A DNA stretch of 13,106 nt from an uncultured Mycoplasmatota bacterium (GCA_900544605.1 UQVP01000024.1:1-13106); one strand, 5' to 3'; positions 1 to 8,027 are shown, numbered from the stretch's first letter. Translations and numbers: made by a program. The notes: generated by a model not told the origin, from the sequence alone.

Positions 1-2
1 AT

Positions 3-713
3 AAAAATAATACAACTAATAATAATCAACAACCTAATCAAAATAATAATAACAATAATAATCAGAATAATCAAAATACTTATCAAGATTTTGTCCCTTT
101 AACTCCACAAAATATTAATGATACAAATATCTTTCATAAAGCTGTATTAGAAGTCGCAGTTAATACTAGAGGTGATTTTGGTGGAATTTGGCATTATCGT
201 TATAATGGTCAAAAATATGTAGTGTATGATATGCCAACTGACGAATTCACATATGTATTATCTTTTCTAAATAAAGATTATCTAAAAGAAGAAACATTAA
301 ATAAGTTGATTGGTAAATATAGTCAAGAAGATTTGAAAAGATTTACTCACATTTTAGAAGCTTTAATTAATTATGTTGATCTTGCCAAAGTTAGTAATAA
401 TTGGAATGGTTTAATAATCGATAGTAATATAGCTAATCAACTTACAAATATAGAAAAAGCTTATTTGGAATATAAATATAAAAATAATCCAGAAAATTTA
501 AGAAATTTATTAATAAGCAATAATATTAGCAATCCATTTGTTGAATATTATTTAGGTTATGCTGGAGCAATTTTATCTCAAGAATTATCTAATCCAGATA
601 AACAAATTAATGATTTATCAAATTCCTTATATTTTGATAAAATGGAAGAAAGTGAAAATCAAGCCTTAATGATGTTTAATCGTTCACATGGAAAAGCAAA
701 AGTATTAGAATAA
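3..713 (+). CDS. Unrecognised protein with Asn/Gln-rich linker, C-terminal part (5' end outside window)
   Basis: The reading frame is open from position 3, so the GTG at 222 is internal and the true start lies before the window. About 236 codons are visible, ending in TAA at 711-713. The first roughly 28 residues are a low-complexity run of Asn and Gln that looks like a flexible linker. They are followed by a folded-looking domain of about 200 residues with no cysteines, no membrane segment and many hydrophobic/aromatic residues (for example GGIWHYRYNG and NPFVEYYLGYAG). I do not recognise the family. The next gene starts 11 nt downstream, behind an AGAGGTG ribosome binding site, so the two are probably co-transcribed. 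The linker suggests a multidomain protein whose N-terminal part, perhaps membrane-bound, lies upstream; that is inference only. Confidence 0.75.
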   Translation, partial: KNNTTNNNQQPNQNNNNNNNQNNQNTYQDFVPLTPQNINDTNIFHKAVLEVAVNTRGDFGGIWHYRYNGQKYVVYDMPTDEFTYVLSFLNKDYLKEETLNKLIGKYSQEDLKRFTHILEALINYVDLAKVSNNWNGLIIDSNIANQLTNIEKAYLEYKYKNNPENLRNLLISNNISNPFVEYYLGYAGAILSQELSNPDKQINDLSNSLYFDKMEESENQALMMFNRSHGKAKVLE

Positions 714-724
714 AGAGGTGATTT

Positions 725-3001
725 ATGAAAAAAAGAAAATTATTAGTGTTTATATTATTTTTCTTGATAGTACCAATCACAATCAGAGCAGATATCAATT
801 CTAGTACAAAAGGTACTGGATATGATTGTAATAATACAGATTCATGTTGGATTGATTTAGCTAATTCTATTTCAGGACAAACTAGAGCTTTATATTCTGT
901 AAGACTTACATTATTTAATGAAAAAGCAGAAAGAGTTTCTGATAGTGTTGATATTGCTTTAAATACAATACCTAAAGATTTAGGAGTAAAAAGAAATAAT
1001 AATTCTCCTTCTAAAATTGAGTATATAAAAGGAACTTCTTTAAATTGGTATGAAGGAAATCTTGATAATATTATTACTCTACCATCTGATATAGTTGATT
1101 ATATAGCAAAAAATTCAAATGCATTAGGTCAAGAAACAAATGATACATTTCAAAATGTAGCTGCCAAATATTTCCAAACCCATGGTTTTAAATCAGTTGA
1201 AAATATATATAATAAATTGCAATATTGTAAAGGAATTTATGAAAAAAAATGTAATGATGATTACAAATATTATGCTGTATTTGAACCAACAACTTTGGTG
1301 GTAATGGGGACAACAAAGTATTATGGTACGGCTTATGAATTGGCTAGCAAATTATATAGTGCTAGGTATATAAGTTCCGTTGTTCGTTCTGAATTACCTA
1401 ATGCACTTTACATTACAGGAGAGTATCCCGATTTTTATTCAACAGCTGGTATATGGAGTAGAGATGGAAATTATAATATTCATAAAACTGATAACTATAC
1501 CCAAGAAGAAATTTTGAAATTTGGTGTAGGAATTGGCGTGTTTAATTGGACTTATCCTGGAGATAGACCTGAAATTAGAAAAAATATATCTTGTGACGTA
1601 AATGTGAATATAGAAGAATGTGGAGAATCAGGTATACATGAAGCAAGTAATAACAACAAAGAATGTATAGTAGGTAATGCAGCTTATTTATATATGGATG
1701 GATGTAATTTATATTGTTCTGATACAATAACAACGGATTTCAATGGCTTTTATGGAACATTTATAGGAAATAATGCATTAAAAGCAATAAAAAGTGGAAA
1801 ATATATGGCTATAAAGTCTAACCCTAAAATAACAATAAGTAAGACTTGTCATCAAAGCGATACATCTAATGAATGCCCAGATGTAAGTGGTTCATTTAGA
1901 AATAAATTAAATAGTGATTATAGAACAAATAAAATATATTTAAATATTGATGGAAAAAAATATGATTTTATAGGAAATAGTACAATAACAAATAATGGAT
2001 ATAGTAGTGCGACTATAACATACGAATATAAATTAGATGAAAATGTTAATAAATATATAGATATAAAGACAATGAAAGGAGTATTAACTCCAAGTAATAT
2101 AACTTATACAAATAATGGCCCAATGATAATAACATCAAAAGGTTATTATGGAACATATACATATAATTTTGATGTAAGTGATACACCACTTAATAAATAT
2201 ACATCTTCATCATCAAGTTTAAGAAAAATAAAAAATGAACAAAGTGGAAAATATAATTTTCAAAATAAAATAAATATAAATTATAGTAATGAAAAAGACA
2301 ATAAAAAAACTAACTATACAAATGAAGATTTAAAAAATACAACATGCTCATATTTTAAATATAATACAGAAACAAGTTGTATTGGAGAAAAAGATAAGTG
2401 TGTGGATTCTGTAACATGTGAGGTGCTAAATGAATGTCCACCTAATCCAAACGGAGAAAATTGTACATGTACAGGTGAATATGGATGTTTAGATGACGGA
2501 AAATGTACACCAATAACAAACCCAACAAAAGATGATGGAAAAAAAGGCAATGAAACTTGTGATCCAGAAACGAAAACATGTTTTCCAAATTTAATATATC
2601 GTCCAATCTCATTAATAGAACCATTTCCAGGAAAAGATGGAAATAAAAGAACACCAGGTAATAATTGGAATAAAATAATAAAAACAGCAGATGGAAGAGT
2701 ATATAGTTATGGAGATTATTATATAAGACTAAGAAGAGGATATAAAGATTATGAGATATATCAAACTGAACCATTATATGTAATAAAACTAGATGGTAAT
2801 AAAATTCAAGCAATAAGAAAATATAATGATAAACATGATTATAATGATTTTGAATTAACATGTATAAATGGAGAGAATTGTGTAAGTAATTTCTTAAGAG
2901 GAGCGACACAAGATTTCTCAATAAACTTAATAGATAGTGGAACATGTAAAAATATTAATAGTCATAACTTTGATAGTTGTATCAAAAATAAGGGGGAGTA
3001 A
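725..3001 (+). CDS. Large secreted cysteine-rich protein, function unknown
   Basis: This 758-residue protein starts with a clear Sec signal peptide: MKKRK, a hydrophobic stretch at residues 6-20, and a probable signal peptidase I site after Ala22. There is no later membrane span, sortase motif or lipobox, so it is predicted to be released or held by partners. It contains 26 cysteines, all after the signal peptide. They are densest at 541-619 (C541, C552, C559, C565, C571, C580, C582, C588, C594, C612, C619), a spacing that recalls EGF-like disulfide modules. After that block come YRPISLIEPFPG (625-636) and an RxPGxNW motif (642-648), then a final domain with C713, C719, C741 and C752. The start is supported by GAGGTG at 715-720. 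I cannot name the family; adhesion or envelope assembly are guesses. It is probably in an operon with the preceding gene. Confidence 0.85.
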   Translation: MKKRKLLVFILFFLIVPITIRADINSSTKGTGYDCNNTDSCWIDLANSISGQTRALYSVRLTLFNEKAERVSDSVDIALNTIPKDLGVKRNNNSPSKIEYIKGTSLNWYEGNLDNIITLPSDIVDYIAKNSNALGQETNDTFQNVAAKYFQTHGFKSVENIYNKLQYCKGIYEKKCNDDYKYYAVFEPTTLVVMGTTKYYGTAYELASKLYSARYISSVVRSELPNALYITGEYPDFYSTAGIWSRDGNYNIHKTDNYTQEEILKFGVGIGVFNWTYPGDRPEIRKNISCDVNVNIEECGESGIHEASNNNKECIVGNAAYLYMDGCNLYCSDTITTDFNGFYGTFIGNNALKAIKSGKYMAIKSNPKITISKTCHQSDTSNECPDVSGSFRNKLNSDYRTNKIYLNIDGKKYDFIGNSTITNNGYSSATITYEYKLDENVNKYIDIKTMKGVLTPSNITYTNNGPMIITSKGYYGTYTYNFDVSDTPLNKYTSSSSSLRKIKNEQSGKYNFQNKININYSNEKDNKKTNYTNEDLKNTTCSYFKYNTETSCIGEKDKCVDSVTCEVLNECPPNPNGENCTCTGEYGCLDDGKCTPITNPTKDDGKKGNETCDPETKTCFPNLIYRPISLIEPFPGKDGNKRTPGNNWNKIIKTADGRVYSYGDYYIRLRRGYKDYEIYQTEPLYVIKLDGNKIQAIRKYNDKHDYNDFELTCINGENCVSNFLRGATQDFSINLIDSGTCKNINSHNFDSCIKNKGE

Positions 3002-3011
3002 TCCCTCTTTT
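2990..3011 (+). terminator. Intrinsic terminator overlapping a stop codon
   Basis: AAGGGGGA (2990-2997) pairs with TCCCTCTT (3002-3009) as an 8-bp stem with one G-U pair. The loop is GTAA, and the TAA stop of the preceding gene lies within it. The following T run is short, so termination may be partial. Confidence 0.55.
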
Positions 3012-3021
3012 AAATTAATGC

Positions 3022-3050
3022 GTGCAAAAATATAAGAAATATATTATAAT
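3022..3050 (+). promoter_or_regulatory. Probable promoter of mnmA
   Basis: A perfect TATAAT -10 box is at 3045-3050, 24 nt before the mnmA start. The -35 region 17 nt upstream (GTGCAA, 3022-3027) is a poor match, so the call rests on the -10 box and on its place between a terminator and a gene. Confidence 0.5.
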
Positions 3051-3074
3051 ATATTTGTTTTGACGAGGTGAAAT

Positions 3075-4181
3075 ATGAAAAAAGTAGTAATAGGTATGAG
3101 TGGAGGCGTAGATTCTTCTGTTGCCGCTATTAAATTAAAAGAACAAGGATATGAAGTAATTGGTCTTTTTATGCGTAATTGGGATTCTTTAATGGATGGA
3201 GAATATGATGGTGCACCAGTTTCAAATCAAGGTATCTGTCCACAAGAAGTTGACTATAATGATGCTAAAGCAGTATGTGATAAACTAGGTATACCTTTAT
3301 ATCGAAAAGACTTTATTAAAGAATATTGGGATTATGTATTTACTTATTTTTTAGATGAATTAAAAAAAGGTCGAACTCCAAATCCTGATATTATGTGTAA
3401 TAAATATATTAAATTTGATATGTTTGCTAAGGAAGCTAAAAAATTAGGCGCTGATTTTATAGCAACAGGTCATTATGCTAGAATAGAAAATGGTAAATTA
3501 TTGAAAGCTAAAGATGAAAATAAAGATCAAACATATTTTTTATCACAAGTAAGTAAAGAACAATTAAAAAATGTTTTATTTCCAATAGGTGATATGATAA
3601 AACCTGATGTTAGAAAAGTAGCTTTAGAAAATGATTTATTAACCGCTAAGAAAAAAGATTCAACTGGTATTTGTTTTATTGGGGAAAGAAATTTCTCTAA
3701 CTTTTTAAAAAATTATTTACCTAATACGCCAGGAGATATCGTTAATATTGATACAAAAGAGGTAATTGGTAAACATATTGGTTTAATGTATTATACAATT
3801 GGTCAAAGAAGAGGACTTGATATTGGTGGTACTAAAGATAGAATGTTTGTTGTTGGTAAAGATTTAGCTAAAAATATTTTATATATATGCATTGGTGAAG
3901 ATAATGATTATTTAATATCGGATTCATGTATCATAGAAGATGTTAATTATTTAGGTGATAAGAAAATAACTGAATGTAATGCGAAATTTAGATATCGTCA
4001 AAAAGATAATCCTGTTTCTTTAGAGTGGCTAGATAATGGAGAAATATTAGTTAAATATCCACAGGGCGTTAAAAGCGTTACTCCAGGACAAGCTTGTGTT
4101 TTATATGATGGTGAAGAATGTCTTGGTGGGGGCATCATTAAAACCGTTATGAAAAATAATGAAAAGTTATGGTATTTATAA
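3075..4181 (+). CDS. mnmA: tRNA-specific 2-thiouridylase MnmA
   Basis: MnmA activates U34 in the anticodon of tRNA-Lys, -Glu and -Gln with ATP and inserts sulfur to give 2-thiouridine, which improves decoding of A-ending codons. The 368-residue length is normal for the family. Visible are the PP-loop GMSGGVDSS (7-15), the MCNKYIKF segment with catalytic Cys108, GHYAR (132-136), and STGICFIGER with the second catalytic Cys200 (equivalent to E. coli Cys102/Cys199). YTIGQRRGL (240-248) and a C-terminal beta-barrel ending in GQACVLYD...GGGII complete the protein. GAGGTG (3065-3070) sets the ATG start. No cysteine desulfurase is present in the window, so the sulfur donor must be encoded elsewhere. 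It is followed at once by a second tRNA-thiolation gene of a different PP-loop family. Confidence 0.97.
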   Translation: MKKVVIGMSGGVDSSVAAIKLKEQGYEVIGLFMRNWDSLMDGEYDGAPVSNQGICPQEVDYNDAKAVCDKLGIPLYRKDFIKEYWDYVFTYFLDELKKGRTPNPDIMCNKYIKFDMFAKEAKKLGADFIATGHYARIENGKLLKAKDENKDQTYFLSQVSKEQLKNVLFPIGDMIKPDVRKVALENDLLTAKKKDSTGICFIGERNFSNFLKNYLPNTPGDIVNIDTKEVIGKHIGLMYYTIGQRRGLDIGGTKDRMFVVGKDLAKNILYICIGEDNDYLISDSCIIEDVNYLGDKKITECNAKFRYRQKDNPVSLEWLDNGEILVKYPQGVKSVTPGQACVLYDGEECLGGGIIKTVMKNNEKLWYL

Positions 4182-4193
4182 TTGAGATATAAA

Positions 4194-5027
4194 ATGGAAG
4201 AAAGATATAAAGAAATAGAAAAAAGTATCATAAAAAAATGCCGTAAAGATATTTGGAGTAAATTTGTAAAAGCTGTAAAGGAATATGAATTAATAAATGA
4301 AAATGATAAAATTATGGTTTGTATTTCTGGTGGAAAAGATTCTTTTCTTTTAGCAAAGTGTATTCAAGAAATAAAAAAACATGGTAAAGTTAATTTTGAT
4401 GCATGCTATGTTGTAATGGATCCAGGATATAACAAGATAAATCGTAAGATGATTGAAGAAAATGCTAAAGTGTTAAATATTCCAATAGAGATATTTGAAA
4501 GTAATATTTTTGATGTAGTTACGACGGTAGATAAGAGTCCTTGCTATTTATGTGCAAGGATGAGAAGAGGATGTTTATATAATAAGGCTAAAGAACTTGG
4601 TTGCAATAAAATAGCGCTAGGACATCATTTTGATGATGTTATAGAAACAACCCTTTTATCAATGTTTTATGGTTCTGAAATTAAAACTATGATGCCTAAA
4701 CTTCATAGTGAAAATTTTGAAGGACTAGAGCTTATAAGACCACTTTATTTAGTTAAAGAAGACGCTATTATTTCATGGAAAAATAGCAATGATTTAACAT
4801 TCTTAAATTGCGCATGTAAATTCACAGAAGAACATTTTTCTAAAGATGATGGAACAAGTAAACGTAAAGAAATAAAAACACTTATTAAAGAACTAAAAAA
4901 GGTTAATAAAGATATAGATCATAATATTTTTAAAAGTTTAGATAACGTCAATCTTAATTGCGTTCTAGGAACAAAGAAAGATGGTATATATAAAAACTTT
5001 ATTGATGACTATGATTTACGTAAATGA
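4194..5027 (+). CDS. TtcA-family PP-loop tRNA sulfurtransferase
   Basis: This 277-residue protein belongs to the TtcA/TtuA/CTU1 group of PP-loop ATPases that thiolate tRNA; TtcA itself makes 2-thiocytidine at position 32 using an Fe-S cluster. The PP-loop is SGGKDS (45-50). CYLC (C117, C120) and NCAC (C206, C208) are the likely cluster ligands, and GHHFDDVIETTLLSMFYG (143-160) is typical of TtcA. The target base cannot be read from the sequence, since the wider family covers C32, U34 and U54. I chose ATG 4194 because a weak TTGAGA lies about 8 nt upstream. A TTG at 4182, abutting the mnmA stop, would add four residues but has no ribosome binding site. The 12-nt gap after mnmA implies co-transcription. 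It ends in TGA. Confidence 0.88.
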   Translation: MEERYKEIEKSIIKKCRKDIWSKFVKAVKEYELINENDKIMVCISGGKDSFLLAKCIQEIKKHGKVNFDACYVVMDPGYNKINRKMIEENAKVLNIPIEIFESNIFDVVTTVDKSPCYLCARMRRGCLYNKAKELGCNKIALGHHFDDVIETTLLSMFYGSEIKTMMPKLHSENFEGLELIRPLYLVKEDAIISWKNSNDLTFLNCACKFTEEHFSKDDGTSKRKEIKTLIKELKKVNKDIDHNIFKSLDNVNLNCVLGTKKDGIYKNFIDDYDLRK

Positions 5028-5033
5028 AATAAT

Positions 5034-5070
5034 AAAGGCATTAAATAATGGAAATTTAGTGTCTTTTATT
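5034..5070 (+). terminator. Intrinsic terminator after the TtcA-like gene
   Basis: AAAGGCATTAAA (5034-5045) pairs with TTTAGTGTCTTT (5055-5066) as a 12-bp stem with two G-U pairs and a 9-nt loop. It is followed by TATT. Its loop contains the -35 box of the next promoter. Confidence 0.55.
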
Positions 5071-5077
5071 GTATAAT
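5049..5077 (+). promoter_or_regulatory. Promoter of nrnA
   Basis: TGGAAA (5049-5054, four of six to TTGACA) and a perfect TATAAT (5072-5077) are separated by exactly 17 nt. Transcription would start near 5084, which rules out the TTG at 5069 as the nrnA start. Confidence 0.65.
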
Positions 5078-5087
5078 GATAAAAGAA

Positions 5088-5093
5088 AAGGTG
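5088..5093 (+). promoter_or_regulatory. Ribosome binding site that fixes the nrnA start
   Basis: AAGGTG lies five bases before GTG 5099 and after the predicted -10 box, so translation most likely begins at that GTG. Confidence 0.7.
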
Positions 5094-5098
5094 ATACT

Positions 5099-6058
5099 GT
5101 GAATATATACAAACAAATATATAAAAAAATAAAAAAATATGATACGATTGTTTTAGCGCGTCATGTAGGACCTGATCCCGATGCTCTTGGTAGCCAAATG
5201 GGTCTTAGAGATTCTATAAGGGCAACATTTCCAAATAAAACGGTTGTATCAGTTGGTTATTCAGCAACAAAATTTAAATACCTTGGTAATATTGATAGAT
5301 TTACAGAAGATATGTATAAAAATTCTTTATTAATTATTACTGATACACCAGATACTAAAAGAATAGATGGTGTAGATTATTCTAAATTTGAATGTACAAT
5401 AAAAATAGATCACCATCCTGTTGTTGAAAGATTTTGTACTATTGAATTAATTGATGATACCGCAAGTAGTGCTTCACAGTTAGTAATGGAATTAATATTT
5501 AATACGAAATTAAAACTTACTAAAGAAATAGCTGAAAAATTATATATTGGTTTAGTATCAGATACCAATAGATTTTTATTTTCATACACTACTCCAAAAA
5601 CATTTAATTTAGTGTCACGATTAATAAAAGAAACAAATATGGATTTTGTACCTTTATATGAAAAGTTATATACACGTCCTATAAGAGAAGTAAGATTTGA
5701 AGGTTATATTACTAATCATTTAGAAATTACTCCAAATGGGCTTGCTTACATAAAATTAGATGATGATATTTTAAAAGAATATGGTGTTGATTCAGCAACA
5801 GCTGGCAATATGGTTAATAATTTTAATTATATAGATGAAGTTATAGTTTGGATGGTATTTTCTAACGATAAAGCAAATGAAAATATTAGAGGTTCAATTA
5901 GATCGCGTGGACCTGTTATAAATGAAGTTGCTGCTAAATTTGGTGGTGGTGGACATGCTTTTGCTAGTGGTGTCAGATTAAAAAATTTTGAAGAAGTTGA
6001 TAAATTAATTGAAGCCATGGATCAAGTATGTTTGGATTATAAAAATAGTAAAGAATAA
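5099..6058 (+). CDS. nrnA: NrnA-like DHH/DHHA1 oligoribonuclease and pAp phosphatase
   Basis: NrnA degrades the 2-5 nt RNAs left after mRNA decay and, in many Bacillota, also dephosphorylates 3'-phosphoadenosine 5'-phosphate (pAp); it is cytoplasmic and Mn-dependent. The 319-residue length fits. The DHH domain has RHVGPDPDALGSQ (21-33, metal ligands H22, D26, D28), TDTPD (81-85), IDHHP (103-107) and SDTNRF (154-159). The DHHA1 substrate-binding domain ends in GGGGHAFASG (282-291). The usual PDGDA motif reads PDPDA here. The GTG start is chosen because AAGGTG precedes it and because the upstream TTG (5069) overlaps the promoter. The gene appears monocistronic, with its own promoter and a strong terminator. 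The pAp activity is inferred from family membership. Confidence 0.93.
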   Translation: MNIYKQIYKKIKKYDTIVLARHVGPDPDALGSQMGLRDSIRATFPNKTVVSVGYSATKFKYLGNIDRFTEDMYKNSLLIITDTPDTKRIDGVDYSKFECTIKIDHHPVVERFCTIELIDDTASSASQLVMELIFNTKLKLTKEIAEKLYIGLVSDTNRFLFSYTTPKTFNLVSRLIKETNMDFVPLYEKLYTRPIREVRFEGYITNHLEITPNGLAYIKLDDDILKEYGVDSATAGNMVNNFNYIDEVIVWMVFSNDKANENIRGSIRSRGPVINEVAAKFGGGGHAFASGVRLKNFEEVDKLIEAMDQVCLDYKNSKE

Positions 6059-6063
6059 AATAG

Positions 6064-6088
6064 AACTCTATCATGTGATAGAGTTTTT
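6064..6088 (+). terminator. Intrinsic terminator of nrnA
   Basis: AACTCTATC (6064-6072) and GATAGAGTT (6077-6085) form a perfect 9-bp stem with a 4-nt loop. Ts continue to 6088. It lies just after the nrnA stop. Confidence 0.9.
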
Positions 6089-6135
6089 GAATTTTATAAA
6101 AGTTAAAAAAATTAAAAATAAGAGAGGTTAATTTA

Positions 6136-6342
6136 ATGTAAGAAAATGTACTAAAAATAAGGTTAAAGAACGAAGATGGTGAAGTGGTTAGTAATACTAA
6201 CCGGTTAAAATTAAAGGCACAAGATGGAAAAATGAGATTAAGAGATGATATTGAGAAAAGTTTAGGTAAATCAGTTATTAGTAGCGAAAATACACTTACA
6301 TATCTATATTTAGATGAAACAAAACAAATTGAAAATCCATAA
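6136..6342 (+). pseudogene. Small reading frame with a stop at codon 2 (start-stop), product unknown
   Basis: AGAGAGGTT (6121-6129) is placed correctly before ATG 6136, but the next codon is TAA (6139-6141). The same frame then stays open for 66 codons to TAA at 6340-6342. The encoded sequence looks like real protein: VLKIRLKNEDGEVVSN at its start, then a charged segment KAQDGKMRLRDDIEKSLGK, ending QIENP. A single base change (for example CAA, AAA or GAA to TAA) would explain the stop. Otherwise the product could start at an internal GTG (6184) or ATG (6232) and lose its N-terminus, or the ATG-TAA could be a control element. I recognise no family, and there is no convincing promoter. This frame is the only coding-like content of the 340 bases between nrnA and the minus-strand gene. 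Confidence 0.55.
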
Positions 6343-6363
6343 CACTATATACAAAATATAAAA

Positions 6364-6395
6364 AAATAAGGGACAGTTAATTGCTGCCCCTATTT
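6364..6395 (-). terminator. Terminator of the minus-strand pair
   Basis: Read on the minus strand, the arms are 6384-6395 and 6364-6376 (CAG/CTG and GGG/CCC core pairs, one bulge, one mismatch, 7-nt loop). They are followed by a T-rich tract in the minus-strand RNA from the run of A at 6361-6366 and upstream. It may also stop plus-strand transcripts. Confidence 0.65.
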
Positions 6396-6397
6396 AA

Positions 6398-6784
6398 TTA
6401 AATAATTGGATTTTCAACATCAACAACTTGTTCACCACTCCTTTGTAATAAGACTACATAAAGAGCTATAGATGCTGCAAATAAAGAGAAATATGAAGCG
6501 ATTATTTGTAGCTTGTATGGTTTTAAATCTTCTCCTTCTTCTTTAGAAATATCATATAAAATATAGTTTATTACTAAAAATACAATAAATATTATTAAGA
6601 TTAGTATTCTATTAAAAGTTGTTAATTTTTGTGCTGCTTCTGCATCTAAAAAAGGTTCTTCATTATTAATTTCTAATTGTTCATTATAAAGAAGTATTAT
6701 TGATATAATAACAGTTCCGATACTTACTATAGAAGAAATTATTTGAATAGTAATTAAAAGTGATTCTTTTTCTTTATTACTCAT
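6398..6784 (-). CDS. Small integral membrane protein, unknown function
   Basis: This 128-residue protein has three predicted membrane helices at about 9-33, 58-78 and 91-114, with a charged loop NNEEPFLDAEAAQK (40-53) between the first two. The C-terminus (RSGEQVVDVENPII) is polar. Its ATG overlaps the stop of the deacetylase gene in an ATGA (6781-6784), so the two are translationally coupled and probably act in the same envelope process. No catalytic motif is visible and I do not recognise the family. A terminator follows directly. Confidence 0.8.
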   Translation of the reverse strand: MSNKEKESLLITIQIISSIVSIGTVIISIILLYNEQLEINNEEPFLDAEAAQKLTTFNRILILIIFIVFLVINYILYDISKEEGEDLKPYKLQIIASYFSLFAASIALYVVLLQRSGEQVVDVENPII

Positions 6785-7938
6785 CTATCTTCCATATTAC
6801 TTAATTTATTAATTTTTTTTAATTCAGATATTGTAACAAATTGATATCCTTCATCTATTAGTTTGGGAATCATAATTTTTAAGGCTTCATATGTTCTTTC
6901 ATGGGTATCATGCATCAAAATAATACTTCTATCTTTTATTTGTGATAAAGCTCTTTCCACAATTTTTTTACTACTTTTTATTTTCCAATCAAGTGTATCA
7001 ACATTCCACAAAACAATTTCTAGATTAGTATTATTTCTAATTTTTTTATTTACAGATCCATATGTTGGTCTTAATAATATGGGAGTATAATTTACTTCTT
7101 CCTTTAAAATATTTTGTGTTTTATTAATTTGTTCTTTTAGCTCCTCAACTTTTAATCTAGATAGCCATTTATGATTATAACTATGATTTCCTATTTCGTT
7201 ACCTAAATTTATGGATTCTATAATTGTTTCTTTATATATTTTAACTTTATTACCTAAAACAAAGAAAGTCGCATTACAATTATATTGTTTTAACAAATCT
7301 ATAATTGGTTTTGTATACTTGCTAGGTCCATCGTCAAATGTTAAAGCAATAATTGGTTTGTTAGAATCAATAGTTTTATCTACAGCTTGATAATTAATTG
7401 TAGTGTTTTCTTCTTTCTTTTGTATTTTTATTTTACTATCCTCATTTGATAATTCTAGTTTCTTTTCTACAATCTTATTATTTTGTATAAAAAAGAAGGT
7501 AATATAATCTTCATCAAAAATAAATTTTTCAGATATTTCGTTTTTATATTTAAAAGATGAATCTATAAGGTCACTAACTTCTAATAATCTATTTTTACTT
7601 TTGTCAAAGACAAAAGTATCAATCGTTTCTTTTTGATAATCATTATAAGATATATATTCTCTAAGGGTAATATTTATATAATTATTATTTACAACATTAT
7701 AAGTGTAATCAATATTTAATTCTTTTTCTTTATTATCTATTTTATTAAAAACTTCTTTAGTTTTATTAATATCTTTTTTTATAAAATTATTTAGTTTTCT
7801 GATATTTGTCTCGGGATAATTAATTGATATAAACTCATCATTATTTTGTTCAATATTAGAATATACTTCTGTTTTTATATCTTTTGAACATCCGGTAATT
7901 AAAAATAAAACTATAATCATAAGTAAATGCTTTTTCAT
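6781..7938 (-). CDS. PdaC-like peptidoglycan/polysaccharide deacetylase lipoprotein
   Basis: It is predicted to be an extracytoplasmic lipoprotein that removes acetyl groups from cell-wall or surface polysaccharide. The N-terminus MKKHLLMIIVLFLITGC is a textbook lipoprotein signal with lipid-bearing Cys17. Residues about 25-170 resemble the DUF4163/DUF3298 domain found in B. subtilis PdaC. Residues about 197-380 form a NodB (CE4) domain with TFDDGP (200-205), metal ligands in NHSYNH (H252, H256), RPTYG (290-294, usually RPPYG), DW (317-318) and LMHD with H343. All catalytic residues are present, so it should be active. I chose ATG 7938 because AGGTGA (7944-7949) lies 5 nt upstream; the GTG at 7947 is part of that ribosome binding site. 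N-acetylmuramic acid is the likely substrate by analogy with PdaC, but chitin-like or capsule substrates remain possible. Confidence 0.92.
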   Translation of the reverse strand: MKKHLLMIIVLFLITGCSKDIKTEVYSNIEQNNDEFISINYPETNIRKLNNFIKKDINKTKEVFNKIDNKEKELNIDYTYNVVNNNYINITLREYISYNDYQKETIDTFVFDKSKNRLLEVSDLIDSSFKYKNEISEKFIFDEDYITFFFIQNNKIVEKKLELSNEDSKIKIQKKEENTTINYQAVDKTIDSNKPIIALTFDDGPSKYTKPIIDLLKQYNCNATFFVLGNKVKIYKETIIESINLGNEIGNHSYNHKWLSRLKVEELKEQINKTQNILKEEVNYTPILLRPTYGSVNKKIRNNTNLEIVLWNVDTLDWKIKSSKKIVERALSQIKDRSIILMHDTHERTYEALKIMIPKLIDEGYQFVTISELKKINKLSNMEDR

Positions 7939-7943
7939 AAATT

Positions 7944-7949
7944 TCACCT
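7944..7949 (-). promoter_or_regulatory. Ribosome binding site that fixes the deacetylase start
   Basis: On the minus strand AGGTGA lies five bases before ATG 7938. A GTG in this site is in frame and would add three residues, but then the start would have no ribosome binding site of its own. Confidence 0.7.
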
Positions 7950-7956
7950 ATTAAAA

Positions 7957-8006
7957 TATATTCTAATAGACTTATCATATATTCATTTTTATCGCTTTAG
8001 AATATA
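7957..8006. promoter_or_regulatory. Divergent promoter region with inverted 10-bp -10 blocks
   Basis: TATATTCTAA (7957-7966) and TTAGAATATA (7997-8006) are perfect inverted copies. Read on its own strand, each half gives TTAGAATATA, with a TAGAAT -10-like box placed well for the gene it faces: the deacetylase on the minus strand and the lysis cassette on the plus strand. The -35 regions are weak on both sides. The symmetry may reflect paired promoters or a shared operator. Confidence 0.45.
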
Positions 8007-8027
8007 AAATAGTAGGAGGAAGAAAAA

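Noticed and set aside
2314..2945. Open frames on the minus strand inside the cysteine-rich gene
   Set aside because: They are antisense to a gene with a signal peptide and ordered cysteine motifs, have odd compositions rich in His/Leu/Tyr or Ser/Phe, and lack ribosome binding sites.
4182..4193. TTG start for the TtcA-like gene
   Set aside because: It abuts the mnmA stop without a ribosome binding site; ATG 4194 is more plausible, though the difference is only four residues.
5069..5098. TTG start for nrnA
   Set aside because: It overlaps the predicted -10 box and the extra residues contain the ribosome binding site for GTG 5099.
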